Below are positions 22,008 through 32,494 of a stretch of DNA of 64,000 bases, in pieces. The notes below the pieces were generated by a model, which was given only the letters and a program-made list of their open reading frames with translations, searched no databases and was not told the origin of the DNA. The stretch spans positions 930,001 to 994,000 of the forward strand of contig JAHLMK010000004.1 in NCBI GenBank assembly GCA_019915135.1, written 5' to 3'. The translations under genes were made by a program, and so were the position numbers. Each line of letters begins with the position of its first letter. Positions within the stretch are counted from its first letter, which is position 1. Origin of the DNA: Strobilurus pachycystidiatus (lineage: Eukaryota > Basidiomycota > Agaricomycetes > Agaricales > Physalacriaceae).

Positions 22008-22104
22008 TGGGTATAATAAGATGGGAGATCGAGAACAAGAAGAAAATGGCGATCACCGCCACGTGCACATCATTTCTTTGTGCCCTCATGCTCTGAAAAA
22101 AGTG
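22008..22104. promoter_or_regulatory. Divergent promoter region RNA1 / MFS transporter
   Basis: A 97-bp interval between two divergent start codons. No distinct motif was recognised. Confidence 0.45.
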
Positions 22105-24360
22105 ATGTCTCAAGCGCCAGACATGATAGAAATGGTCCCAGGAGACCCAATGTCTCGAGCCGCCGAAACCCCGGCGACGAAGGAGAACACATACCCAAAG
22201 GTCAACGACATGTCCCTCGCACAGGTTTCTTTGCTTTTACTTGGGTGTGTACTATTTCAAGCGCGTTTTGAGCATCCTGAAGGTTGAATCTCTCGCACAG
22301 CTTAGGCCTCTCGCTCTTTCTTTTTGCAATAGGTATGCATCTTGCACCACGCGGGCGCTCAGTCCTCCTTGTATTGAGATTGTTCAGATGAAACCATCGT
22401 CGCAACATCTGCTGCTACTATCGGCGCGGAACTGGGAACCAAAGGCTCTTTGACGTGGATCACTACGTCGTACCTTCTCACCACGACCGTGGTTTTGCCT
22501 ATCACGGGCCGCATAGCCGTCAGTCGAACACATAAGTACTGCCACTAACTCAACGCATATCCTACAGGATGTGGTGGATCTAAAGTCATTCCTGATCGTC
22601 GAACTGTGGCTATTCGTAATTGGGAACATCATCGCAGGGACTGCGCACAGTCTTAATCAACTCGTAGCTGGTCGCCTTATTAGCGGGATCGGTGGCGCGG
22701 GGCTGCTTAACCTGACGTGTCTGATCATCTCTTGTACGCGTTTCTCCCTGCTAAGAGTTGGCAGCTGACGCAAGTAATCTGAAGTGATGACCAGCGAAGC
22801 ACAGAGAGGCAACTATATGAACTTCATTCCCGTTGTTTTCACCGTCTCCGATTCTCTTGGGCCTACTATAGGAAGCGCTTTGGCCCATGCGGGGCAGTGG
22901 CGGTGGATGTGAGGACCCTAATGCATCAGCAGATTTCGATTCTCATTTGGCTGAAATATAGCTTTCTGTTCACCGCACCATTCGGACCTGTTAGTGAGTT
23001 TTCGCCTGAACCTTGCTCGTGTACCCTTCCCAAACCTTCAAACGCTAGTAACGATCTTTCTCTACGCCACCCTCCGGGTCCCGCCCTCCCCGTCGCGAAT
23101 ACGATCATTCCATCAGCTCGTCACCACCGTAGACCTCCTAGGCATGTTCCTCCTCGTAACCTGTCTCAGCTGCATCGTCGTTGTGTTCAACGTCGGCGGA
23201 CAAGACCTCCCATGGGACTCGTCCGAGATCATAGGCTGCATCGTCGGAGCTGGCGTCTCCTTCATATTTTTCATCCTTGTGGAAAAGAGGGCGGAGATGC
23301 CGGTTCTGCCCATCGAGCTGTTCACGAGTTGGAGGTGGAGAAATGTAAGTATCATGACAGGTGAGCTCCCCACATCTTAAGTACATGGGTGGGGGCTCGC
23401 AGCTGATGAGGGCCTTTCTTTAGCGATGAGGATGCTCACGTTCTTTCACCTCTTTGCAATTACTTTCTACCTTCCCAGTAAATCCCCAATGGTTTCTTTT
23501 GCGCTGGCTGATCTTACCTCAACTCAGTACTCCTCCAAGTGCTGTCATTCTCCTCCATCGTGGCATCGGCTATGATCATCCCATTCTTGCTCATAGCCGC
23601 TATCTCAAGCGTGACTACGAACGCCTTCCTAAAGTCCTGCACAAATTCGGCACGACTCAAGGCTTTGTTCGCCATACCACTGGTGGTATTGATTGCAGGA
23701 CTGGTAAGTGCGACTGTCACTGTGCTGATATGATTTGTATAGATTTTGATTCGTACTGACATTTTCTAGTCCTTGTTAGCAACCTTGAAAGAGAGCACTA
23801 GCTCCTTAGGTCGCGTCGCCGGGTACACATTGGTGTGTGGACTCGGCTTCGGTTCGGTAAGTTCACGCAGACAGATATTTCGAAGTCTACCTATCAAGTA
23901 ACACCCTATAGGCTACACAGACCTCCCTCGTCGTTCCTCAACTTGGGCTACCAGCAAAATACCTATCTACAACTACAGCTCTGTTGAACACGTCTCCGGT
24001 TCTCGGCGGTACGCTAGGTGTCGCTGTACTAGGAACAAGTAAGCAATGTTCCGATCACCGAAGCGTCGATTGTAATATCGTAAAGCAATCAACAACATCT
24101 ATCGTCAAGCCTTGGCGAGCTCGCCATATGCTCCCATTCTATCGAGCCTCAACCCAAACTCGGCGGTGGAGACCCTCTCCCAGCTCGCGAGGGGCAGTCC
24201 GGAATATCAGACGGTGGTGGCCGCATATGTGAATGCGTGGCAAAAAGGGTGCTGGGTTCTAGTTGGGATAGCAGGGCTGGAATTGGTGATGTGTCTGGGA
24301 CTCAAGGCCGTGTCCTTCGAAGAGGATGTACCGAAGGAGCAGCCAACGATAGAGGGATAG
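22105..24360 (+). CDS. Major facilitator superfamily transporter (drug:H+ antiporter type)
   Basis: Multi-exon membrane transporter of the plasma membrane or vacuole. The N-terminus is hydrophilic (MSQAPDMIEMVPGDPMSR). The first transporter exons give ATIGAELGTKGSLTWITTSY, then LPITGRIAD, then VAGRLISGIGGAGLLNL, typical of the DHA2/14-helix group. Later segments include EAQRGNYMNFIPVVFTVSDS and LGPTIGSALAHAGQWRW, a C-motif-like region. The last exon ends with a helix around WVLVGIAGLELVMCLGLKAV and a charged tail. There are probably ten or more introns. The intron before EAQRG is best fitted by the acceptor CTGAAG, giving SLMTSEAQRG. Substrate unknown. The stop (24358-24360) is 4 bp from the ORC2 stop on the other strand. 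Confidence 0.8.
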
Positions 24361-24364
24361 TAGG

Positions 24365-25603
24365 CTACGACGCGGCTGGCAGGTCGTTTAAAACATTTGT
24401 GAGCCTCTCCTTGCGCAGAGGAATCCACAACACCTCCGACCCCGACCCTTGAGCAGCAACAATCAGCGAGTGATCTCTAAACTCTTCAAGAAGGTGCCGG
24501 AGCGAGACATCAGTGGTAGCGATGAACTGCTCTCGGGTGAACTTGAACAGGGTTTCGTATGGAATGGCGTAAGGCTGCATGTCGTTGCTCGAGGATGCGC
24601 CTGCTTCTTCGACGGCTTCGAGCTGCTTTTGGGCCATTAGTGTGAACAGCTTGAGCGCGTTTTGGGTCACGGATGCGAGGATGTGGGATGCGGCGGTTTC
24701 TGAGATGTTGGCAGCCGCTTGGGGTCCGTCGGCGCGTTGTTTGCGTGATGAAGTATGCGCGCCGGAGATGGACGAGCGGTCTGCGTGTGCGAGCTCAATG
24801 TCGTATGGGGCAAGGGTGGTCATGTCGTGCCAGAGCCAGGCAAAGCGCTCCCTGGATGACCAGATGAGCGGCGCGTTCATATGGTCGACGGAGGCAATAA
24901 TGTGGATGTGGGGAGCGGCACCAAGTGTCTCCAAGCATGTCTTGGATTTGGTAGTACGCAGGGATGGCGAGTCGATGTTATGTATAATGAGGTAAAGATT
25001 GCGCGTCTGGGAGTCTCTAGGTTCTGCAATCGATTTGGCCTGTATGTCTACAGCGCTATACGGTGATTCGTCCTGGTAGCCAGGTAGCTTGGCAATGGAA
25101 GCGAACATGTCTTTGATGTTGAACGACGGCTGGAAGCCATTGACGACGACGACGTGCCCGTGCTTGGCGCACCGCTCGGTCGCGAACTGGTTGAGCAGGC
25201 CGCGCTTCGAGCCATAGCCGTAGCACAGCACATTGAACCCCTCGCTGACCTCGCGCAATATCTGCGTAAATAGCTTGTTGCGGGTCTTTGCGTCGGTGAG
25301 CAACGTAGACTGCAGCTTCTTGTCCGAGAGCTCCTTGGTCGCTTCTGCATACTCCTGCGACGAGATGGGCGGGATTATCGCGGAGAACACGTTCGAGGAC
25401 GTCTGTGAACGCGCCGCGTTCTGCGTGAAGTACGCGTCAAAGGCGGTCGGGACGATCATAGGGCCAGTGCGGACATCGTCGGCTGGGCGGGCTTTGCGCT
25501 TCTTGCTGGGCGTCGCCGGCACGATGTCCTGCTCATCGTCCGAGCTGGAGGGGAGGTCTACATTCTCCTCGTCGCTGTCGCTGGATTCAGAGTCGGGCGG
25601 CAT
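24365..25603 (-). CDS. ORC2: Origin recognition complex subunit 2
   Basis: Subunit of the complex that marks replication origins and loads MCM. The single-exon protein of 412 residues begins with an acidic, serine-rich segment and a basic KKRKARP patch. The AAA-like core is evident from FNVLCYGYGSKRGLLNQFA, VVVVNGFQPSFNIKDMF, NLYLIIHNIDSPSLR, HIHIIASVDHMNAPLIW and FAWLWHDMTTLAPY. The C-terminal winged-helix region contains EQFIATTDVSLRHLLEEFRD and ends near EVLWIPLRKERL. No intron is needed, unusual here. It is the likely source of two broken copies at 1579-1790 and 27101-27253. Confidence 0.93.
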   Translation of the reverse strand: MPPDSESSDSDEENVDLPSSSDDEQDIVPATPSKKRKARPADDVRTGPMIVPTAFDAYFTQNAARSQTSSNVFSAIIPPISSQEYAEATKELSDKKLQSTLLTDAKTRNKLFTQILREVSEGFNVLCYGYGSKRGLLNQFATERCAKHGHVVVVNGFQPSFNIKDMFASIAKLPGYQDESPYSAVDIQAKSIAEPRDSQTRNLYLIIHNIDSPSLRTTKSKTCLETLGAAPHIHIIASVDHMNAPLIWSSRERFAWLWHDMTTLAPYDIELAHADRSSISGAHTSSRKQRADGPQAAANISETAASHILASVTQNALKLFTLMAQKQLEAVEEAGASSSNDMQPYAIPYETLFKFTREQFIATTDVSLRHLLEEFRDHSLIVAAQGSGSEVLWIPLRKERLTNVLNDLPAAS

Positions 25604-25801
25604 GGGAAGATGATGGCGGGACGCAACAGGTCATGATCATCCACCATCACGATCGCTACTTTGCCACTGTTCCCCATAACTGCCTCAATGAAACTCGATT
25701 TTGCCTTTTATTTATCTCTCAGCCTCTTCTAGATGCTTTCCTGCCACAAAACTTGACGTTCATCTTTATAGTACATTCAAAGGGTCTCCGGGTACCATAA
25801 G

Positions 25802-26882
25802 CTAGATAAAACCGCGGCCAAGCGCGGTCCAACCATCTTCCTCTCGATCCATGAATTTACGCAACGCCCTGGCTATCTTCGCTTCTCCAGTTAACCCGAG
25901 GTAGTGACAATATCCAATCTCGTCTTGCAGCGGGTCGTAGCTGGTCTCAAAGACAACGTCGCGCGTCCTGGACATCCAGATCCATTTTCCGTGGCCACGA
26001 CCTTCCTTCAGTAGTTCTTCTTGGGTCCTGGGTGTTTTGGCGTATGGCGACGGTTTCCACACACGTTTTCCCTCCTTGTCTAGAGCATAGCGTCCCCGCG
26101 CATCCTCGTAGTAAATCCCTGAATAGGGATCGATGTTACCGAGCTTGCAGAAGGCGCGAAAATGCATAGCATCCTCAAACCCACACCTGTGTACATAGTA
26201 CCATCAGATGATCATGTACTGGTCAACAGAAGTGAAAGAACGTACTTATCCGAGCCCCAGAAGTACCATGCTTTTCCTTCTTCTATGTCGAGTTCGAACG
26301 GACAGCCAGGATTCACCAAAATGTTCAAGTAGTGCTGGGTGAATATGTCGGAAGTGAGTACACAAAAGCCACAGCCTTGGGAAGCATTCACGTGCACTTT
26401 TAGCCGCGAGGGAGATTTCTTCGGAAGTCCACGGGGCCTGGGTTTCTTCATCCCACTCTATTTCATCATTGTCGCCCGGTATAGAGGTCATCGTCAATGA
26501 TATCATCCAGCGGGTCCGAGTCGTAATGCCCTCGAGCTCTGGAGCGAAGAACCTTATCGTCAGCCTCTCCGATGGCCTTCCGCACTAGAGGGACATTGGC
26601 TACAAGAATGCGCGTCACTAATTCGTCGGTGAGCTCGATATCAACCGCGGAGGTGTTGGTGGCCTTTGTGGCGTATTGTGGCTCAGACTCGAGGCGTCGT
26701 CTTTTGACACTGAGAGGGATCAGGATCAGCCTTCGTGAAGTCACAAGAGAAAAGAGGCCTACGGGTCTGTTTTCGTCGATTGCGACAGTGCCAGTGGTGA
26801 GTGTCCGCGCTTCATGGCTACTCAAGTGGTGGTGATGGAGAAAACGATAATTCACCGGAGTGGGTCTTATAAACCTTACCAT
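25802..26882 (-). CDS. Unrecognised basidiomycete protein, second member of the left-edge family
   Basis: Function unknown. The secure part is a two-exon core. One exon encodes VNASQGCGFCVLTSDIFTQH and ILVNPGCPFELDIEEGKAWY, ending WGSDK; after an intron with a GTACGT donor it resumes CGFEDAMHFRAFCKLGNID and runs to GWTALGRGFI and the stop at 25802. Conserved cysteines (GCGFC, NPGCPF, CGFED) hint at a structural or metal site. Upstream, an exon-like frame from 26882 (MVRFIRPTPVNYRFL, later VDIELTDELVTRILVANVP) probably forms the N-terminus, but I could not place the joining introns. The C-terminal ~70 residues are shared with the gene cut by the left window edge. Confidence 0.6.
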
Positions 26883-27442
26883 TTTTGTGACTGATGGATC
26901 GGCGCTCAGCGTTCACTTGATGCCAGTGGTCCGTGCAGGATGTAGTGCAGATCTTCTCGCCGGCCGGTAGAGTCTCGGTGGACTGGCATCAGACAGGACG
27001 AACAATCGCACAGCCAACGGAGTTGGGGTTGAGCCTGAGCAGAGCAGAGATGTGACAAGTTTTCTCGTTCCAATTGAAATCCTTGTGCAGATTTAGAGCC
27101 GAATTCACATGAGTAGTAGAGCGAGAACGAAGACGCGATAAGAAGAGAAAGTAGAGGAGTGCCGAAGCGAGACATCGGTGGTAGGGACTCGGATGTATAG
27201 CTGTCGTGTGATCTTGAACAGCGTTCCGTACAAAGTGGCGTAAGACTGCAGGGGCTTATCCAGTTCTTCCTTGGCGCCCGATGCCCATCATCGCTCAGCT
27301 CGACTGACCCTCTCAGTCTCAATGATTGTAGTCTGGACGGTTGTGAGTTCGAAGAAATGAATGAGTGTTCCAAGTTAGACGATTAGAAATACACGATAGA
27401 ATGCATAATAATGATAAATAATTACGGTCAAGATGCTCCGAG
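26883..27442. other. Intergenic region with ORC2-like fragment
   Basis: Spacer upstream of the unrecognised family gene and downstream of the Sel1-repeat gene. It contains the fragment at 27101-27253. A minus-strand open frame (26906-27373) runs through it but shows no family features. Confidence 0.45.
27101..27253 (-). pseudogene. Second broken ORC2-derived fragment
   Basis: In the minus orientation, bases from about 27253 to 27155 match ORC2 around the residues MQPYAIPYETLF to DVSLRHL. For example, CGAGACATC-GTGGTAG and GTGCCG-AGCG are shared on the plus strand. The next ~55 bases (to 27101) do not match ORC2 but match the tail of the fragment at 1735-1790 (a CGGCAC...TTTCTCTTC...GTGAA series). 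No intact frame remains. Confidence 0.7.
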
Positions 27443-29364
27443 TCATTGGAACTTTTCCTTGTAGATCCACGCCAGCCCTATCTCACTAACACCTTGCGCG
27501 ACCTACAGGAAGATGAGATACGATCGAACAAGTAAGAAGAATGACTGACCGCCTTCCGATACCACTTTGCCGCCTCTTTGCGATCCTTCTTGCACCCCTT
27601 CCCATTCGCAAGACAGAATCCCAAATCAGATTGTGCATCCGGGTCGCCTAGCCTCGCGGCCGTGGTATAGTAGCTGAAACCCATCTTCATATCCTGCTTG
27701 ACGCCCCACCCATGGAAAAAGCACTGTCCGACCTCATAGATCGCCAGCACCAGCTCCCCCTTGACGCCCTCCTTCAGCGACTCGCCCTGCCCGTCCATTC
27801 GCTCCAGGTCCGACACAGCGAGTTCAGCAGCCTTGCGCAGCCACTGAAACGCAGACTTCTCGTCCTTCGGACACCCCCAGCCGTGCCGCAGAGTCAGGCC
27901 CCACATAAGCATGCCGACCCCGCAGCCGCCTCTGAGTGTGGCGCTCTTTTGGAAACAGTCGGCTGACTCCGAGAGGCGGTTTGCCTCGTGGTGTGTTATG
28001 CCCAGCTGGAGGAAGTCCTGAGGTGTCTGAGGGTTATTCTCTGAATGTGGCGAGGCTGGTGAAGAGCGCGAAGAATCCTTGAAGGAGACCTTTTGCGGTT
28101 GGGGAGATGGTGTCGTGCGCATGTCTTTTGGAAAGTATGAGTTTCCGGTGGGCGATGGGCTGTTGCCTTCGAGCTGGTAGTAAGAGTAGGTGGAATAGAG
28201 ACTCGCAGGCGAACCGGGACGGATAGATGGCGGTTTCCGAGGAAGGTGTATCGTGTCAGGACGCACTGCTAAATACGACTCTGATGGCGATGTTACAGGA
28301 CTGCGGACGGTGGTGGTCGGGGATGGAGAGCGCGAGTTTGGTGGCGGTTCAAGATATTCTGGGGCATCATGATGCTCCTCGGTATCACCATTTTCCAGCT
28401 CAGTATACTGTATTTGTGTGGCCGAGGGTGTATACGGGTAATTAGAAGATGGCGATGGCGATGCTGGCGCTGAATCAGGAGAGTGAGGCAGTGGTGTCGT
28501 GGGAGGCGGCTTGGAGGGCGGTGAAGAATGTGCCTGGCGAGCGTTCCGCTGCAAGACGATGAGCTTCCGTCGCTCAAGATCTTCATCTGAGACCAGGGGC
28601 CGTACAGGTCGGGAAAAGTTGGATGTGCCGCGTTTTATGATGGGCGCTTTCCCTGCAACGGGAGCCCGGCCAGATGTGGGAGAAGGTTCCGGCAAAGGGG
28701 AAGACACGACTACCATGGGTACAGGAGAGTCCGGTTCATTGTCGTAAACGCCGTAGGGATCTGCATGGCCGTCATCATCGTCCGTCACGATGTAAGGATC
28801 ACCTCCGTATGCGATGTAGGGATCCTGCTGCTGCGCGTTCTTAGGTGCCCGCTGTGCAACGTAGGAATCCGGATGCGGTCGGGAGGTTGCCCACGAGTCG
28901 CGCAGGGCGGGCGCGACTGAGGCAGTGTCGGTTGAATATACGCTTTCCGCGTCGTAAAATTGTTGAAAGTCCTCCTCTTCGCGGGGGTCTGCGGAAAAGT
29001 CGAGATATGAATTGTCGTCTCGCGAAGACTCCGTTGCGACTGAGGCGCTGGCAAAATGACTGTGAAGCAGCGGCGAAGAGGGCGCCAGACGGTGTCGGCT
29101 CTGAGATGATTGTCGCGGTCTGGGAGGGGTATCGGAAGAAGAGGAGGGCTGGCGGCCTGCAGGATAGCTGAATTGCTGGTTTATGGTACCGGGATCGGAC
29201 ACAGTGAGCGTTGGCGGCGGCGGCTTCCTTCTCGACGACGTCCGCCTCACCAGCGTCTCCAATGGCGAGGAATGCTGGAAGCCAAAGGCCGACGGTGGCT
29301 GAGAATACTGGTTGGTCGCCGCCATCATCGTCGTTGAAGAGGGCGCAGAGAAGAGAAAGGGCAA
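27443..29364 (-). CDS. Sel1-repeat protein (Dsf2/Nif1-like)
   Basis: A long, low-complexity, serine/proline-rich N-terminal half (about 450 residues) is followed by Sel1-like repeats: DFLQLGITHHEANRLSESAD, GGCGVGMLMWGLTLRHGWGC, LAIYEVGQCFFHGWGVKQD and AQSDLGFCLANGKGCKKDR. This design resembles yeast Dsf2 and fission yeast Nif1; a chitin-synthase activator of the Chs4 type is an alternative. A short last intron (GTCAGT...CTGTAG) joins KWYRKA to VAQGVSEIGLAWIYKEKFQ, which completes the final repeat; without it the frame ends in an unrelated tail. The start is the first methionine; another follows at residue 13. Divergent from EAF7 with 143 bp between starts. Confidence 0.8.
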
Positions 29365-29507
29365 GTCGTTTGTGCCAATTTACATAACCCAAATGATAGC
29401 GTTGCAGACCTGTTGAAGACGATGGCAACAAGCAGAGATTGCCTGAGTCGCGATCGTCGCACAGTAGCTAGGGTTAGGGTTCATTAACCTTCCTGCCGAC
29501 GGCAACG
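29365..29507. promoter_or_regulatory. Divergent promoter region Sel1 protein / EAF7
   Basis: A 143-bp interval between start codons. It contains CTAGGGTTAGGGTT at about 29468-29481, two telomere-repeat-like units that also occur as Tbf1/Rap1-type sites in fungal promoters. Confidence 0.45.
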
Positions 29508-30362
29508 ATGAGTGCGGCGCCAGAGACCGACTTTCTCGACACCGTCGAGGGCGAGGTCGTCCTCTTCCACGCGATAGCGCGCTCGCGCCCCATCGGCATC
29601 AACGGCCACTTCCACGCCATGGCCATCTGGCTCGCGGTGCAGAAGGAGACCCAGCAGCGCATCACTGTCGACGACATCTGGCGCAAATTGCGCACGCTGT
29701 ACGACATTGACGCCCTCGACGCCATCGTGAGCGCGCCCCTTCCCACGTCGTTCATCCTTCTCATCATGCGTTGCAGGACGCCGAGGCAGCCAACTACGAG
29801 CTGCCGTCGTCGACTTCATCCACGCCCGTGCCTATTCCAGTGCCCACACTCTCCGACGACCTGTACAGCCACCCATTCTTCAAAGAGGAATACTCGCTGT
29901 CTACCTTGCCCTACGATGAATCAATCGAGTCCATGATAACATCACGCCGAATGCGCGCCACACCGTCCGTCTCCACGCCCTCCCCTTCCCCAGCCCCGAA
30001 GCGACAGAAAGCCAAAGGAAAGACAAAACGCACGATGCAGCTCAAGGACGCGGGTCTTGTGGGCGGGGACAGCGATAGCAGTGCCCTGACACAAGAGAGC
30101 GCCGAAGACGGAGCGCCCACGCCAAAAGATAGCGCGTTCACGGGCACCGACGCCGGCACTGAGATTGACGATGAGGATATCGACATGCAGGACGCGTCGC
30201 CAGGTCCGTCGCTATTCTATTCTGATCTTCTCTTTCGCGCGCTGACGCCCCGCAGCACCTTCGACGTCAAAGAAAAAGACAACGAAGGCTACAGCGGCCT
30301 CTAAGAAAAACACGGCCAAGACACGCGCAGCTACGCAGGCCAAGAAAAAGAAGAGAAAGTAG
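29508..30362 (+). CDS. EAF7: NuA4 histone acetyltransferase subunit Eaf7 (CT20/MRGBP family)
   Basis: Chromatin regulator of the NuA4 complex. Exons are 29508-29726, 29777-30203 and 30256-30362. The CT20 domain covers the N-terminus: EGEVVLFHAIARSRPIGING, HFHAMAIWLAVQ, VDDIWRKLRTLYDIDALD. After the first intron the protein continues DAEAANYELPSS and PFFKEEYSLSTLPYDESIES. The middle is acidic and serine-rich. The last exon gives a strongly lysine-rich tail (SKKKTTKATAASKKNTAK to KKKKRK), likely nuclear. Without the last splice the frame ends early. The length, about 250 residues, suits fungal Eaf7. Confidence 0.88.
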
Positions 30363-31026
30363 TCCGCACTTGATACCCGTTCGTTTGTCGTATTGCTTGA
30401 TTATTGCTGTTGTAAGTTATTTCACGGATTATCTATACATACTCGTACTCGTTATATGGGGCGCCGCAACTAAGAGCGCGCCGAAGACCATGCCCATATG
30501 CTAATAGCGATTGGCTGATATTAGGAGAGGTACAGTACAGGATTTCTCTTCGATTCTTTTCTGCCTCTTCATCTGCTCACTTTCATCTGTAGGCTTCCAT
30601 ATGTTTGCCTCACAGATGCCATTGCCACTGCCAGTGAACAACGCTCGCTTGTCTCCGTGTTCCAGAGGCAACTTCCTTCTCGCGGTCCTGGTGCTGGTGC
30701 CCCAAATCTTTGTATGTAGGAAAGGTAAATTCTTTCAATACCTTTGCTATGTTTCACAGACTTCCACGATATGGATCGCCATCAATATATTGCTGGGCAT
30801 ATCCCATTCCACCTCTGCATGCGTAACCCTCATGGCTACAAACTTGGCGCCGACGTGCGGGAATTGGAGAAACGGTGACCGTTGACCGAGGCTGACTGGG
30901 CTTACTAACCTGGATACAATCTCTTGTTTGCATGTCAGCAAGTGCCCGACCCCGGTTTTTCCAAAATCTACATATACGCTGCGATGGATGGTTTGGTCTT
31001 TCCGAACAAAATTTTTGAACCGAAAA
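30363..31026. other. Intergenic region, nothing supported
   Basis: 3' region of EAF7 and the upstream region of the SDR gene. An open frame at 30511-30885 begins with TTG rather than ATG and shows no recognisable domain. Confidence 0.4.
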
Positions 31027-32289
31027 ATGACATCTCCAGGAGACCTGATCTTTGTACGTGCCTACATCGATCTGTTGTCTCGACACTGACCATCAACCTC
31101 AGGTTACTGGTGGCTCTGGATATCTGGGCGGTCACATAATCTTACATCTGTTGAATGCGGGGTATCGTGTTAGAGCGTAAGCACTCACTTAATGCGCGTA
31201 TAACCGTTCTTATGAACTCATCGCCTGCAAACAGTGCAGCCCGCAATTCAAAGATTCAAGATCTCAAAGACGCGCATTCTAAGTACGGAGACCGCTTCGA
31301 GGTGGTTAACATCCCGGACATCACTCATGATCAGTTTCCCGAGGCCCTTGAGGGCGTGTCCGCCGTCATGCATACCGCAGCTCCCCTCCCTATGCGCAAT
31401 TCGGCCGAGGTGATGTACAGGGAGGTGAGGGAAGGCACGTTAAACGTTGTACGCCAGGCGGAGAAGGCGGGGATCCAGAGGATTGTTGTGACCAGCTCGA
31501 GAGCGAGCCTTGGCAATGGGGGCTTGAAGATGTATACTGATCAAGGTGAACATCTTTGTCTCTGAAGCAGAGAGGATATGTTTGACGCTGATGATATCAG
31601 ATTGGAACCCTGTTACGCTCGAAGAGGCGGGAAACAACCCAGGGTTGGCCTATGCGTACAGCAAGACTCAGGCTGAACGCGATTTATGGACCTTCGCTGA
31701 CGCACATCCTCATGTCGACATCACCACGAGTAAGTCTCCACATGGCCTTGTCTTTCGTCCGTCAAGTATTGATGACATCGCAGTCAACCCTCCTTGGCTC
31801 TACGGACCTTTCGCAGAAACCTTCCGCCTTCACGACGCCAACCCCGGAGCTCTCTCGTCCATGTTCAGCATCTACCTCCTTCTCTTTCCCGAAGGCGGAT
31901 ATCCTCGGGACCCCCACTACGCCGACGTCAGAGATACCGCCGCTGCGCACGTCAAAGCCCTAACCGCTCCGCCGACGTCTCAGGTAGGACGCAAGCGTCT
32001 GGTCCTCGCCTCACCCTACGATCTGGACTTTGCCGCGGCACGAAAGTTGTTTGTGGAGAAGCGCCCGGATTTGGCATCCAGGTGGACGAGGGTTGTGGTG
32101 CCCCAATTTGAGACTTTGCGCATGCCGTATAGAATAGAGAGGCTAGAGGATGTTCTGGGGATGGGGAAGGCGGATTTTACGCCCGTGGAGGATACGATTT
32201 TGAAGTCGGTGGATAGCTTGGTGGCGATAGAGAAAGGGTGGGTGGATAAATTGGGATATGAAGTCAAGTTACCGATTTTGGAGGTCTGA
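31027..32289 (+). CDS. Extended short-chain dehydrogenase (dihydroflavonol-4-reductase/ketoreductase-like)
   Basis: NAD(P)-dependent reductase. A 27-nt first exon (31027-31053, MTSPGDLIF) is spliced to VTGGSGYLGGHIILHLLNAG, giving the TGxxGxxG nucleotide-binding loop. Next come RVRA, then DAHSKYGDRFEVVNIPDI, GVSAVMHTAAPLPM and IQRIVVTSSRASLG. The catalytic YxxxK is YAYSKTQAE. After the last intron the protein reads NPPWLYGPFAETF and DPHYADVRDTAAAHVKAL, and stops at 32287-32289. Five introns keep frame. Similar enzymes reduce methylglyoxal, flavonols or other carbonyls; the substrate cannot be predicted. Convergent with the PPCDC gene. Confidence 0.87.
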
Positions 32290-32494
32290 GCAGTGATCCT
32301 GAAGTATAAGTTTAAATTAAAGGAACGAGTGGACGATTTCTCGTATAACCACATATCGAATTACATCGCTGTTTAACATCGGAAATGTAAGCTGAAGGAG
32401 CTTCTCCTGGAGTAATGTTACACGCTATACAGGGCGGTCTCTCAGTACAAGTACAAGTAACTTAAATCCAGAGGGCACAAGTCCAACCATATCA

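Noticed and set aside
24365..25603. First taken as ORC4
   Set aside because: The motifs LCYGYGSKRGLL, VVVNGFQPS, IASVDHMNAPLIW and WLWHDMTT are those of ORC2, so the call was changed.
30511..30885. Membrane-protein-like open frame
   Set aside because: Begins at TTG and not ATG, shows no splice pattern or family motif, and lies in a normal intergenic gap.
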